64,000 nt of DNA, taken from positions 1 through 64,000 of the forward strand of contig NZ_WMIG01000001.1 of the NCBI RefSeq assembly GCF_009711205.1, in the 5' to 3' direction. Below the pieces are notes generated by a model. It did no database searches and was not told the origin of the DNA. It saw only the letters and a list, made by a program, of their open reading frames with translations. Position 1 is the first letter of the stretch; each line of letters starts with the position of its first letter. A program made the translations under genes and the position numbers. Of the stretch, positions 43,323 through 52,998 are shown piece by piece. This DNA is from Paracoccus litorisediminis (lineage in GTDB: Bacteria > Pseudomonadota > Alphaproteobacteria > Rhodobacterales > Rhodobacteraceae).

Positions 43323-44015
43323 TCACCCCAAGAAGGTCTTGACCATCTCGTAGTCCGCCGAGCCGAAGGTGTTGGATTTGGCGATCAGCAGCTTTCGCAC
43401 ATCGGCCACCATGGCCGTTCCTGCCGCCCAGGCGCCAAGGAAGAAGGTTGCACCGGGAGTCATGGAAGCGCCCGCCCCGGTAACCTGCACCCCATCAATA
43501 TCGATGCGGCTTTGCCCGTCCGAATGCGTACAGATGACGGTATGCCAGACATCGTTGGTGGTGATGGGGGCTGAGATGAAAGCATTGGCTCCGCCGCCAG
43601 TGACGAACCGCAGCGTGTTGTTGCTGGATATGTCGATATAGAGGTTGTTCGACCCGTCACCGAAGATGATGCCCCGGCTGGGGCCGGGATGGAACTTGGC
43701 GCGAATTCCGAAGGTCATTTCGGTGGATGGATAGAGCAATCCCGTTGGGGAAAAGCTCATGTCGTCCTGCCCGGCATACCGAATGACCCGAAACCCATCC
43801 ACTTCAGCGTATTCAGGATTCTCAGCCCCCGAGGCCTTCGTAAGTGAGAATGTGCCAACCAGCGGAGCCCAGGAAGTAACGAGCCCAGACCCAGCGGGGG
43901 CCATCAGCGCCGCGCAGAAACCCTCAATATCCGCGAGGTCAGCGATAGAGCCCACTGGGGGAAGGACGGCCCCGGCGAAATCCGCAGCGTTAGGGGACAC
44001 GACAGTATAGGTCAT
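43323..44015 (-). CDS. LamG/concanavalin-like phage protein
   Basis: A 230-residue protein. The C-terminal 150 residues show a jelly-roll pattern: TFGIRAKFHPGPSRGIIFGDG, LYIDISSNNTLRFV, NDVWHTVICTHSDGQSRIDI, FFLGAWAAG. These are typical LamG strands that bind sugars. It directly follows the esterase-bearing fibre gene. A role in receptor binding is inferred. Confidence 0.65.
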   Translation of the reverse strand: MTYTVVSPNAADFAGAVLPPVGSIADLADIEGFCAALMAPAGSGLVTSWAPLVGTFSLTKASGAENPEYAEVDGFRVIRYAGQDDMSFSPTGLLYPSTEMTFGIRAKFHPGPSRGIIFGDGSNNLYIDISSNNTLRFVTGGGANAFISAPITTNDVWHTVICTHSDGQSRIDIDGVQVTGAGASMTPGATFFLGAWAAGTAMVADVRKLLIAKSNTFGSADYEMVKTFLG

Positions 44016-44027
44016 TCCAGAGTCTCC

Positions 44028-46214
44028 TTAAATTGCGAACTCATCCCCAAGGGCCGGTCGAACGAGCTTGTATCCAGGCTCAATCAGAGAAGCGCATTCC
44101 CACGAGTCCCTCAGGGCTCCGGTGGAAAGCGGCCATTCGTCGGAGACATCACCCGAGTTCTGCTGGTGGTAAGCGTATCGAGCGAAACTCCCCGTCGCGG
44201 GTGCGCTGGGGAAAGTGGCCGTAACCTGTCGCTGACCCGTCAACCTCACGTTGATGGCGCCGACGGTCGACGTGCCGTTCCAGATCTCGAATCCCATATC
44301 CAGGCGAACTTTGCAGAAGCAGGGATCCAGCTTAAGGGGGGACAACGAGTCGAAGTTCCACACCACGTCATTTCCCGAGACGGCGATCCCGGTTGCTTTC
44401 GGGGGGTGCCATGGTTGCCCCCTCAGAACGGCCTGCATCGCATAGCCAGTTGTCTCCCCCTGGATAACCACCCTTGCAAAGTTCGAGTGGTGGATATCTT
44501 CGACGTTGGCCCCATTGTTCCACACGGCGAAAGGCATGTGGTAACGAGGCATGACCATAGTCGCATTAGCCTTGGCAGCCACAGCGTCCACGATGCCCAG
44601 CCGTGCGGGCCAAGCGCCGCCACTGCCTATTCCTCCAAGTCCTGAGCCGCTGGCTTGGTTGACGAACCAATGAACAGCGACCCCGGGGAAGTTGGCCGCA
44701 ACATAGGCTTCGATGACCGCCGAGTAATCGGTGAACTGGGTGGCATAGGCGGCGCGGGCTAGGCTCCACTGGCTTTCCTGATGAGTGAAGAACATGAACA
44801 AGCGACTGACCCGATACCCTTCGGCTCTGGCCAGGTTGATCTGATAGCCAATGTCGGCCAGCGTATTCGCCCAAGTCTGGGTGGTGGCGTTGGCGCTGTC
44901 CTTCCACAACCCTTGACCGGCCGACGACCCGATGATGGGAGCTCCGACCGTTGATGACACCCGCACGGGGAACACCTTGAGGGGCTGCTCTCCCTTAGAC
45001 CCAAGCAGCGCGCACGCCGCAGCAATGTAGTTGTTAAGGCCGTTGGCCGCGTCTCGGGCGGGAATGAGTCCAGACGGGATAATGGTCGGGACGACCCCAC
45101 CCCAGCCTTTCATACCGCCGCGGCTGCCGGTGCTGTTCACATCGTTCGGCATCAAGACGTGGAACGGCATGGCGGGATTATTATAAACTAACGGGTCCTG
45201 AGTGGTTTGCTGGTTCTCGTTCGACTGGCCTACCCCCAGACAGGGGATGGCCTCTCGCTGAACGCCACCGATTACCGGAATGGGTTTTCGACCCCGAGGA
45301 GTGTCATGGAACCGGTCAACTGCATTGACCCCGTGTTGCCCAGCCTGGGCAGTGTAGCGGTCCTCGGAAACCGCCCACCCGTCATACCCGGGAAGGTCCG
45401 ACCCGGTGGAGCCCCCTGCCAGCTTGACGACCAACCCATTCGGACCAATTCGAATGAGGTCCCCCACCTTGACCCCCAGATGACTCTCCAGGTCCATCAT
45501 CCGCATGGTGCCGTCGAGCAGAACCTCCCCAGCAACCAGTGTGTCGATACGTTCTTCGACGGGGGCGATCAGTTCGGTCCCCAGGAGGGGTTCGCTGACG
45601 AGCTGAACAAACTGACTGCCATAGGTGACAAATTGATAAACACGACCGGGTTTGAAGAAGCCAACCGGGACGCGCAGCGCAGCCTCGACACCGCGCACAA
45701 TGCGAGAGACGCCGGCAATGGTGATGGTCGGATCTATGGCCGTATTGGTAGCGACTGGCGAGATGCGGAACAGGATACCTGGACCGAATCCGGTAGGTGC
45801 GCCCTCTCCCGGCTCCCATTCTGCAGTAATTTCATCGCCGGTTCCGGCCACGTTGATGGTCTTTTGAGACGCAACGTCCAAGAGCCCAGCCGCGAGGTTG
45901 GAGCGGATGGACTCAATAACCACCTCGTTGGGGAATCTTTGGAGCACACCCCAGTTCGGGAAGGTTGTGAACAGCTGGTCCGTGGTAGACCCGACACCCC
46001 GAAGTTCCAGGTACCCGCTGTTATACACCAGAATTCTGCTTAGCGCGGAAGGCAGATTAGCTTGGGTGAAGGCAACTGCTTCATCACGGCTGGCGAAGAC
46101 CTTGCCCCCGTTGGCCACCACCCCGTCGACAGCCGCCCAAAGTGCGCGCACCAATCCTTTCGGAACAGGCTGGCCGTTTTGATATGCGGAATTACCGTCC
46201 GAACTGAACGACAT
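44028..46214 (-). CDS. Tail fibre with SGNH/sialate-O-acetylesterase-like domain
   Basis: A 728-residue protein. The N-terminal 300 residues are phage-fibre-like. From about 320 an esterase domain begins: block I CLGVGQSNENQQ (nucleophile candidate S331), block V-like FFTHQESQW (about 476-484), and the Asp-His pair in EDIHHSN (D573, H575). The order GQSN, HQES, DxxH is the carbohydrate-esterase-6-like pattern. The C-terminal 130 residues are a beta sandwich. It likely deacetylates capsule or LPS to expose the receptor. Confidence 0.75.
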   Translation of the reverse strand: MSFSSDGNSAYQNGQPVPKGLVRALWAAVDGVVANGGKVFASRDEAVAFTQANLPSALSRILVYNSGYLELRGVGSTTDQLFTTFPNWGVLQRFPNEVVIESIRSNLAAGLLDVASQKTINVAGTGDEITAEWEPGEGAPTGFGPGILFRISPVATNTAIDPTITIAGVSRIVRGVEAALRVPVGFFKPGRVYQFVTYGSQFVQLVSEPLLGTELIAPVEERIDTLVAGEVLLDGTMRMMDLESHLGVKVGDLIRIGPNGLVVKLAGGSTGSDLPGYDGWAVSEDRYTAQAGQHGVNAVDRFHDTPRGRKPIPVIGGVQREAIPCLGVGQSNENQQTTQDPLVYNNPAMPFHVLMPNDVNSTGSRGGMKGWGGVVPTIIPSGLIPARDAANGLNNYIAAACALLGSKGEQPLKVFPVRVSSTVGAPIIGSSAGQGLWKDSANATTQTWANTLADIGYQINLARAEGYRVSRLFMFFTHQESQWSLARAAYATQFTDYSAVIEAYVAANFPGVAVHWFVNQASGSGLGGIGSGGAWPARLGIVDAVAAKANATMVMPRYHMPFAVWNNGANVEDIHHSNFARVVIQGETTGYAMQAVLRGQPWHPPKATGIAVSGNDVVWNFDSLSPLKLDPCFCKVRLDMGFEIWNGTSTVGAINVRLTGQRQVTATFPSAPATGSFARYAYHQQNSGDVSDEWPLSTGALRDSWECASLIEPGYKLVRPALGDEFAI

Positions 46215-46255
46215 GTTGCCTCACAGATTGTCTAAGGGATGGGCCGTTCAGGCCG

Positions 46256-48301
46256 TTAGGGATAATTGCCGACCAAGGCCGCAGCCGAGGGGACGCCAGA
46301 TTGGTTCTCGGACTGCAGCCAGTAGCGCGCCCCTGCCCCGGGAATGGCATCGGTCATCGTCACCTCAGATGAGGTGGCGTAGGTCCACTTGATGAAAGAC
46401 GCCGAACCAAAGGCGGTGCCGACCGGGCCGCGATACAGCCCAGTGCGGCGGTAGTTGGCGCCGAGATCGGGGCCGAAGCTGACCGACAGCGTGCCGCCGG
46501 ACGCGCCGCTCTCCGAGATCACCACCGGCGCATCGGGGGCGGTCGCATTGGCGACGATGTCGATATCCGAAACGACGACCAGGGTGGATTTCTGCTTCCA
46601 GGTCTGCCCGCCGGGCGCGACATAGCTGCGGAGCTGATAGGTGCCGCCATCGGCCAGTGGCGGGGTGCGGTAGCGATATTGTCCGCTGGCTGCGGTCTCG
46701 CGGATGCCATCGGTCCATTCGCTCGACCCGGTGCGGCGGAACTGGATCATGCCGATATAGCCCCAGGAGGCGGCATAGGTCCCGGACACCCGGAGATAGG
46801 GCGCGCCATCGTCGGTGACGACGGTCAGGCTGTCGACCGTCGTGCTGAAGGTCAGGGTGGCGCGGTCGAATTCCTCGGCCTCGGTCGGAGGCTCGCCATC
46901 CTGCGCCGCGCTCCAGCTGAACGACGCCGGATCCGCCTCGATCAGCTCCACCGTGACATTGGTGCCGTCAAAGCCCCAGCTGTCGACCCAGAACGGGGTA
47001 TTGCTCAGCCCGAGGCGGGGGATATGCACCGCCACCCGCGGCTCCCCGAGAAGCCGCAAGCCAAAGGCGCGCAGGGTCAGGGTCATGCGCCGAGCCGGAT
47101 TCATCCGGGCCAGCATCTGCTTGCACAGATGCCGCGCCTGGCCGTGATGCTGCACCGCCAGCAGATCAACGCCCTTGGGCTCGCCCTCGCCCCATTTGGC
47201 GATGGCGTCGGTGTCCTCCCAGATATCGGCGACGGTTTCCTGCCAGCGCACCTCGGGCGCGACATAGGTCGGCTGCAGGCTGGTGACCCGCTTGATGCGT
47301 TCGGTCCCTGCCCCGTATTCCATCTCGACAATGTGGCGCTCAAGGATGGTGACCGTCGGCGGGGTCCATGCACCCGCCTCGACCTTCAGCCGGCCATCGG
47401 TATCGATCCAGGCGCGACCGCCCATGGCATCGAGCAGTTTCTGGGCGACATCCTTGAACGGGTCTGACATCGCGAAGCTGATGCCGGACTGGTAGCGTTC
47501 GCGGGTCCCGCCAGCCGTGGCAATCTCTTCGGCCGCGACCGCCCGCGCGCTGGCCAAAGAGCCAGTATTGATATCGGCAGCCGCCAGCGGGCCGAAGGTC
47601 GGATTGACCAACACGTCGCAGAGCTGGCGCGCCGGGTTGCGGCTATGGGCAAAATCGTCGGACGGGATCCAGTAGCAGGGGGCACCGTCGATCAGCGCCG
47701 AGACCTCTGGTTCGCCGCCGGAATAGACCTCGCCAATGTCCTCGCCGTCCACATCATCGAAGGTGGCGAGAAGGGTGCCGATGCCGCGCAGCCGGTGATC
47801 GGTGGTCCAGTAGCCCGGGAAGGCGCTGCGCATCTCCGCCCAGTTCCCGCCATCCCACTCATCGCTCACCAAGCCCTTGCGGTAACGCAGGCGGATATTG
47901 CCCTTGTTCCACGGCGCCGTGGTCACATAGCCATCGGCATCGACATTGACCGGCTGGCCATCCAGATACCAGCGCACGACATTGCTCATGCCGCCATCCG
48001 CCACCGCGATCAGCTTGAACAGCCGCCGGGTGAAGCCGACATCCGCCCATTCGTAGAAAACCACCGTGCCGCTGGCCCGGACCCGGCCCAGATGCCGAAT
48101 CCGCTTGGCGTTGCTGGACTTCAGCTCCGTGGTGAGCTCCGAAGGGCGAGGCCCCTTCGGCGCGTTGATCTTGGCCACCGCCATGCTGATCACGGCGCTG
48201 ACCGCCAGGTTGACCAGCCCGGCGACCATGGCACCGGCGGCACCGGCTGCCGCCGCCGACCCGAGCAGCGCCGTCGCGACCCATGCCCCTACCTGTGGCA
48301 T
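46256..48301 (-). CDS. Phage tail tip / host-specificity (gpJ-like) protein
   Basis: A 681-residue protein. The N-terminus has a short hydrophobic stretch (GLVNLAVSAVISMAVAKI), then a gpJ-like core (VVRWYLDGQPVNVDADGYVT, GYWTTDHRLRGIGTLLATFD, DVLVNPTFGPLAAADINTGS), and two fibronectin-like segments near 500-680. It forms the central tail tip that contacts the cell. Preceded by the 122-aa NlpC-like gene, as in many tail modules. Confidence 0.75.
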   Translation of the reverse strand: MPQVGAWVATALLGSAAAAGAAGAMVAGLVNLAVSAVISMAVAKINAPKGPRPSELTTELKSSNAKRIRHLGRVRASGTVVFYEWADVGFTRRLFKLIAVADGGMSNVVRWYLDGQPVNVDADGYVTTAPWNKGNIRLRYRKGLVSDEWDGGNWAEMRSAFPGYWTTDHRLRGIGTLLATFDDVDGEDIGEVYSGGEPEVSALIDGAPCYWIPSDDFAHSRNPARQLCDVLVNPTFGPLAAADINTGSLASARAVAAEEIATAGGTRERYQSGISFAMSDPFKDVAQKLLDAMGGRAWIDTDGRLKVEAGAWTPPTVTILERHIVEMEYGAGTERIKRVTSLQPTYVAPEVRWQETVADIWEDTDAIAKWGEGEPKGVDLLAVQHHGQARHLCKQMLARMNPARRMTLTLRAFGLRLLGEPRVAVHIPRLGLSNTPFWVDSWGFDGTNVTVELIEADPASFSWSAAQDGEPPTEAEEFDRATLTFSTTVDSLTVVTDDGAPYLRVSGTYAASWGYIGMIQFRRTGSSEWTDGIRETAASGQYRYRTPPLADGGTYQLRSYVAPGGQTWKQKSTLVVVSDIDIVANATAPDAPVVISESGASGGTLSVSFGPDLGANYRRTGLYRGPVGTAFGSASFIKWTYATSSEVTMTDAIPGAGARYWLQSENQSGVPSAAALVGNYP

Positions 48302-48670
48302 TCATTCACCCCATATTGCGATTGCGTCGCGCCGCGCCATGCCGACGCCGCGCGGGGTCCGAAACAGCCAGTGGCTGCCCGACCTGATGGCCGCAACCTG
48401 GCGGCCGGTGATGTCGATGACGCCCGGATCGCCGTCACCCGCGACCGGTTTGCGCGGCAGCGGGATCTCCGGCCCCACCCGCACCACCAGCCCACAAGCC
48501 GTCAGGTGATGGGCGCCGGCGGCACTGCGGTAACGGCCCCGGAACCGGCACGCCGGATCAAAGCCCCAGCGCAGCAGGCACCAGTCCGCCACCCAGATGG
48601 TGCAGTCCTGCACGCCCCATTCCCACGGCAGCAAGGCCGTGCGCTGGACGTAATCATCAAGCTGCTGCAT
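48302..48670 (-). CDS. DUF6950-type (NlpC/P60-like) tail protein
   Basis: A 122-residue protein. LPWEWGVQDCTIWVADWCLL has the catalytic-type Cys of NlpC/P60 folds (GxxDC), followed by CRFRGRY and VIDITGRQVAAIRSGSHWLF. It may cut peptidoglycan during DNA delivery. It shares a one-base overlap with the next upstream gene and precedes gpJ in translation order. Confidence 0.7.
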   Translation of the reverse strand: MQQLDDYVQRTALLPWEWGVQDCTIWVADWCLLRWGFDPACRFRGRYRSAAGAHHLTACGLVVRVGPEIPLPRKPVAGDGDPGVIDITGRQVAAIRSGSHWLFRTPRGVGMARRDAIAIWGE

Positions 48671-49242
48671 CAGCCGCGCAGCCAGCCCTTGATCTTCTTG
48701 CCGGGCATGGTGGCGACATAATCGAGGCCACGATCGACCACGCCGGGATAGCGCCGCGCCTGGTCGCGGGGCGTGTACTCGCCCAGCGGCGTGTAATTGC
48801 GCGAGGCCGCCAGCGTCTCGGCGCGAATGCGGATCTCGGCCAGCCCGACATTCTCGCGCGGGGTCACATCGACGATGCGGCCGACATGCATGACGATGGC
48901 GTCATTCGGATAGCCGCGCACCGCCCACAGCTGGCGCACCATCTTGCCTGACCAGCTGGCCGGATTGTTCAGGGCTTCATAGGCCAGGTCCGCGCCTTGC
49001 TTGCTGCCGACATTCCAGACCGTGTAATAGGCCGGGTTCGCATCAAACGGGCTGGCCTCGATCGAGATCGGATCGGCCCCGATCCAGCCATAGGATGGCT
49101 GCCAGAGCTGACCGTCGAAGGTCAGCGGCACTTCCGTCTCGTTCAGGTAATACTGGACCGAGCCGAAGTTCAGATGGAACAGCCGGACCAGCGGCACCAC
49201 TTCCGGGTCGGTGTCGAGGAAGGCGGCAAGCGCAGGCGTCAT
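48670..49242 (-). CDS. Phage tail assembly protein (DUF2163/DUF1833-like)
   Basis: A 190-residue protein with LVRLFHLNFGSVQYYLNETE and PSYGWIGADPISIEASPFDA, followed by WSGKMVRQLWAVR and VGRIVDVTPRENVGLAEIRI. The order matches the distal-tail proteins between tape measure and tail tip. ATGA overlap with its upstream neighbour. Exact DUF not certain. Confidence 0.6.
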   Translation of the reverse strand: MTPALAAFLDTDPEVVPLVRLFHLNFGSVQYYLNETEVPLTFDGQLWQPSYGWIGADPISIEASPFDANPAYYTVWNVGSKQGADLAYEALNNPASWSGKMVRQLWAVRGYPNDAIVMHVGRIVDVTPRENVGLAEIRIRAETLAASRNYTPLGEYTPRDQARRYPGVVDRGLDYVATMPGKKIKGWLRG

Positions 49243-49928
49243 GTGAAGCTCCGATCGAAGGCTTCGACGAGATTGAGCGTGATGGATTCCCCAAAAGATA
49301 TCGCATCGCGCCCCCGCGCGCCTTCCTCATCAGATGCAAAACGGCAATAGAAGCGCGGTGGATTGGTAATCAGCGTGGCCCCCGCCGGAATGTCGGCCCG
49401 AAGCGCCGGCTTGAGTTTCATCCAGCCGGCATTGTTTCTGGCGACCACACGATACAAGAAACCGCTGCGGCTGAACGTGTCGCCCACGCGCATGGATGGG
49501 CGCACCGGGTTCGTCAGATCGACATAGAGAGATGTGTCGCCTGCAGACGCTGGCGCAGAGGTGACAAGCGGTTGAGTCCCACCGGTTCCATCCGAGTACC
49601 CGGTGCCATCATCGAACCACTGGCCGTCATCGAACGGATATTGCCACGGCGCGACGTCAACACCGTAGCGGTAGCGATCAACAATCGGAACATTCGCGAC
49701 ATTGTATTGGCCATCCATTTCCGAGACCAAAGCCTCGAATTGCTTGATCCTCGTCTCATCGCCATCAACAGGAATGGTGATCGACAGATTCCACACCTGC
49801 GTTTTCGGCGCGATGATCTGCCGCACCCCGTTCATCGCGACACCAGCTGAACGGCTGGTGTTTTTGATGAAGAGCCGCCCATAGGTCCAGCGCAGGAAAT
49901 CGGTCGGCCACTCGATAAGCTCGACCAT
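49239..49928 (-). CDS. Distal tail-like phage protein
   Basis: A 229-residue protein starting MVELIEWPTDFLRWTYGRLF, with WNLSITIPVDGDETRIKQFE and RVGDTFSRSGFLYRVVARNN. Position just after the tape measure gene fits distal tail or baseplate hub proteins. No specific family was recognised. Confidence 0.6.
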   Translation of the reverse strand: MVELIEWPTDFLRWTYGRLFIKNTSRSAGVAMNGVRQIIAPKTQVWNLSITIPVDGDETRIKQFEALVSEMDGQYNVANVPIVDRYRYGVDVAPWQYPFDDGQWFDDGTGYSDGTGGTQPLVTSAPASAGDTSLYVDLTNPVRPSMRVGDTFSRSGFLYRVVARNNAGWMKLKPALRADIPAGATLITNPPRFYCRFASDEEGARGRDAISFGESITLNLVEAFDRSFT

Positions 49929-49930
49929 AA

Positions 49931-52336
49931 TCAGCCATGCCTCTGCTGATTGTCTGCATCGATCCGACGCATGCGCTGCGGAAGGTTGCGGTCATATTGC
50001 GTGAAGCGGGCCTGCACAGTCGCCATGATCTTGCCGTCATCGGTCAGCGTCAGTTCGGACGCCTGCATTTGCAGCGATTGCCCTTTCGCCACATTGTCGG
50101 CCATGCGGGCGCTGATGTCGTGTGGGATCACATCCGAGCCCTTTGGTAGCTTGACGATTTCGCCCCCCAATTCATTGATCCGCGCCCAGCCGCCCTTGAA
50201 ATTGCGCACCCCGGAGGCGAAGCCGGGAATGACCGGGGCGCCCGCAGCGGCCAGAGCCGAAGTCAGCGGGTCCGGGAAGAGCGCATTACCGATAACGCCG
50301 AACAGGTTGCTCAGGCCGCTGGACGCTGCCTGAGCCGCCATGTCCTGGATCATATTGGCGAAGGCCTCCTTAACCGAGGTCGTGCCTTTGATGACACCGC
50401 TGAAGTGCCGCATCATCGTGTGCTCGAAGGTTTCGCCCGCATCTGCCGTGACGCGCTGCAGATAGGGCTGTTCATTGGCAATCCCCGCGCCCAAGCCTTG
50501 GGTCAGGTATTGGCCGATCTCCATCATGACCTTGGACGGCGATTTGATTTGCATCTGATCACGCCAGCCCTGCTCATAGCTGGCGGCATCCGAAGCACCC
50601 TGCGCCCCGGCGGCTCCGGTGCCCACGGCAACCCCGTTGATCATCTCGGTCGAGGTCGTGCCGGGCAGTACCGGCCCTGTCGCGCCCCCCGTATAAGCAC
50701 CGCTGCTGATCGGGCCGTCGCGGCTGCCGAGGGCACGATCGTGGATGTCTTGGGCGATCTCGGCAGCGGATTTGATCTTGTCGACGATCGGCTGAATCTT
50801 CGCCCAGGCTTCATTGAACACCGCGACCACGCCATCCCATAGCGTCCGGAAAAACGTGTCGAGGCCGGACCACGCCTGCTTCAGGCCTTCGACAGCCAGC
50901 GTCATATCCACGGTGACGATCCCGGCCAGCGTTTTTGCCAGCCCCATGAACATGTCACCGATACTGGTGAACAAGGTCGTGAACCACGGCCCGACCGTCT
51001 CCCAATGGAAGATGATCGTCGCTGCGGCCGCAACGATGGCGGCAACCGCAGCCGCCACCGGAGCCCCAATGGCCCCTATCGCCACGACGGCAGCTGTCAG
51101 CCCACCGAGCACGACGGGCAGACCAGCTGCGAGCGCGCCAAACCCAAGCAGCAGCGGGCCGAGGGCTGCCGCAGCGGCACCGACGATGACGCCCCATTTC
51201 AGCAACTCCGGGTTTGCCTCCGAGAGTTTGGCGACAAGCTGCGTCATCCCACGCACCAGATCCTCAGCGAATTTCAGCAAGCCGGAATCCGCGATGGCGA
51301 TTTGCAATGCCTCTATCGCCGAGGAGAACTCTTTAAGAGCGCCATTCAGCCCCTTCATCCGGGCAGCGGCCTGCTCCTCGGACGAAGTCTTGCCGATCGA
51401 CGCCTTGAGCTTGTCGATACCTTCGGCGCCTTGCTCGGCAAGACCAATGGCGGTGCGCAGGGCATCATTGCCGAAAATCGTGGACAGGGCGTCGTTGCGG
51501 GCCTCGTCGGACAAACCCTTCAAGCCGTCCTGAAGCTCCTGCGAGATTTCGGCCATCGACTTCATCTTGCCGTTGGCGTCGAAGAACTCCAGGCCAAGCT
51601 CCTTGATCGCTGCGGCAGCCGGAGCAGACGCCGGGACCAGCCGCGTCAGAAACGTCTTGAACGAGGTCCCTGCATCAGAGCCGCTGGCAAACAGCGACGA
51701 GGTCGCCGCAATACTGGCGTTGAAATCTTCGAACGAAACACCGAGACCGCCGGCAACCCCGCCCGCCTGTGCCAAAGCCAGCCGGTAATCATCAAAGCCG
51801 AATTTCGACGCCAGCATGACGCCGTTCACGCCATCAACCAGCGAGGTGAGGTTGCTAGCGTGCTTGCCGAATTGCAGCATGACGTCGGTGGCGACATCGC
51901 CGGCACTGGCAAGATCGGTGCCCGCAGAAGCAGCAAGCAACATGGACGCCTGGAGAGCACCGCCGAGGATGTCCGCGGCGCTGACACCGTTCTTGGCGAG
52001 GACCTCGATCGCATCGGCGGATTCGCTGGCGCTGAACTGGGTGGTCTTGCCCATATCCAGCGCGGCCTTGCGCAGCGCAGCAAACTCCGTCTGGCTCGCG
52101 CCGGTCGCCGCCTGCACCCGGTTCATCGATGCCTCGAAGTTGCCGGCGGCACGTAGGGACAAGGCCGCGAAGCCGGTGAGCGGGGCGGTGAGCGCAAGCG
52201 ACATGGATTGGCCCATGGACTTCATCGTATCGCCCATCCGGGCGAGGCTGGCGCTGGCCTGCTTCATGCCCGAGCGCAGCGACGCCGCATCCAGATCCAT
52301 GATGACGCGTAGTTTGCCGACGACAGATGTTGCCAT
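49931..52336 (-). CDS. Tail tape measure protein
   Basis: An 801-residue protein. N-terminal coiled helices (SLRSGMKQASASLARMGDTM) lead into a TP901-type core (NFEASMNRVQAATGASQTEF, ALRKAALDMGKTTQFSASES); hydrophobic helices occur at about 370-440 (GVIVGAAAAALGPLLLGFGA) and a helical tail follows. It sets tail length and enters the periplasm. It is the longest tail gene and lies directly after the frameshift-linked chaperones. Confidence 0.9.
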   Translation of the reverse strand: MATSVVGKLRVIMDLDAASLRSGMKQASASLARMGDTMKSMGQSMSLALTAPLTGFAALSLRAAGNFEASMNRVQAATGASQTEFAALRKAALDMGKTTQFSASESADAIEVLAKNGVSAADILGGALQASMLLAASAGTDLASAGDVATDVMLQFGKHASNLTSLVDGVNGVMLASKFGFDDYRLALAQAGGVAGGLGVSFEDFNASIAATSSLFASGSDAGTSFKTFLTRLVPASAPAAAAIKELGLEFFDANGKMKSMAEISQELQDGLKGLSDEARNDALSTIFGNDALRTAIGLAEQGAEGIDKLKASIGKTSSEEQAAARMKGLNGALKEFSSAIEALQIAIADSGLLKFAEDLVRGMTQLVAKLSEANPELLKWGVIVGAAAAALGPLLLGFGALAAGLPVVLGGLTAAVVAIGAIGAPVAAAVAAIVAAAATIIFHWETVGPWFTTLFTSIGDMFMGLAKTLAGIVTVDMTLAVEGLKQAWSGLDTFFRTLWDGVVAVFNEAWAKIQPIVDKIKSAAEIAQDIHDRALGSRDGPISSGAYTGGATGPVLPGTTSTEMINGVAVGTGAAGAQGASDAASYEQGWRDQMQIKSPSKVMMEIGQYLTQGLGAGIANEQPYLQRVTADAGETFEHTMMRHFSGVIKGTTSVKEAFANMIQDMAAQAASSGLSNLFGVIGNALFPDPLTSALAAAGAPVIPGFASGVRNFKGGWARINELGGEIVKLPKGSDVIPHDISARMADNVAKGQSLQMQASELTLTDDGKIMATVQARFTQYDRNLPQRMRRIDADNQQRHG

Positions 52337-52339
52337 TGC

Positions 52340-52683
52340 TTACCCCATGGCGCCCTGTCGCGCCGCCCATTCCGCCATCGTGATCACCGGGAGTTGCGCC
52401 TTGATGGTGCTGAGCCGGAAACCTGTGTCGATAATTTCGCCGTCACGCTGGAGTAGTCTGTCCAGCTTTGGCATTTTCGCGGCGCGGCTCAAACCCGCGG
52501 TCAGCCAGGCCATGGCCTTGGCGTGATCATGGTCGCGTTGGATGCGCGCCGCCGCACCCTGCATGTGGATCTGGTAGAGCCGGAGCGTCAGGCCCCAGAA
52601 AGCCTCAGCCTGGTGGCCAGCCTCGATGTACCGCTCCAGCATGAGCAGGTAGTTCAGGCCGGTCTCTTCGCTCCGGCCCGGGC
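52340..52683 (-). CDS. Tail assembly chaperone, frameshift extension (T-like)
   Basis: The frame following the -1 slip at 52684-52690 reads GPGRSEETGLNYLLMLERYI and continues with HQAEAFWGLTLRLYQIHMQG to a stop at 52340. It has no ribosome site of its own. As in phage lambda, it is expected to be made only as the C-terminal part of a G-T fusion with the 114-residue protein encoded upstream. Confidence 0.75.
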
Positions 52684-52998
52684 CTTTCCCGGTTTCACCT
52701 CCGGGGCCACTGCCGCCAGCAGGGATTGCACAATTTGGGTATCCTCCGAGAGGATGGTGCCCGCAGTCTCGATCGTTGCCTCCGGATGGTGGCGTTTCAG
52801 CGCCGCGAAGACGATGTTGCGAAGCAGCTTGAAATCGACCCGTCCTTCGGAAGCGGCTTGCTCCGCTTCCTGAAAGGCATCGATCGCGGGCTTGCCCGTC
52901 GCGTCCTCGAACTCGATCATGGCGTTGAAATCCATGCGCAAGGTAAAGGATTGACCTTCGGCCGAGGCCGAAACTTCTCCCAGAAACCGGTTTGCCAT
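52654..52998 (-). CDS. Tail assembly chaperone (G-like), with programmed -1 frameshift
   Basis: A 114-residue protein starting MANRFLGEVSASAEGQSFTL, then FNAMIEFEDATGKPAIDAFQ and a GTA/TAC-type body. Near its end it carries CCG GGA AAG, whose GGGAAAG heptamer (52684-52690) is in the same phase as the lambda G/GT slip site. The short form ends 30 bases later. Both forms guide tail-tube assembly on the tape measure. Confidence 0.85.
   Translation of the reverse strand: MANRFLGEVSASAEGQSFTLRMDFNAMIEFEDATGKPAIDAFQEAEQAASEGRVDFKLLRNIVFAALKRHHPEATIETAGTILSEDTQIVQSLLAAVAPEVKPGKARAGAKRPA
52684..52690 (-). promoter_or_regulatory. GGGAAAG -1 ribosomal frameshift site
   Basis: The minus-strand heptamer G GGA AAG lies in the frame of the G-like gene, and the -1 frame is open for a further 114 codons. 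The heptamer and the phase are the same as in the known lambda G/GT system. A following GC-rich stretch could stall the ribosome. Confidence 0.75.
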
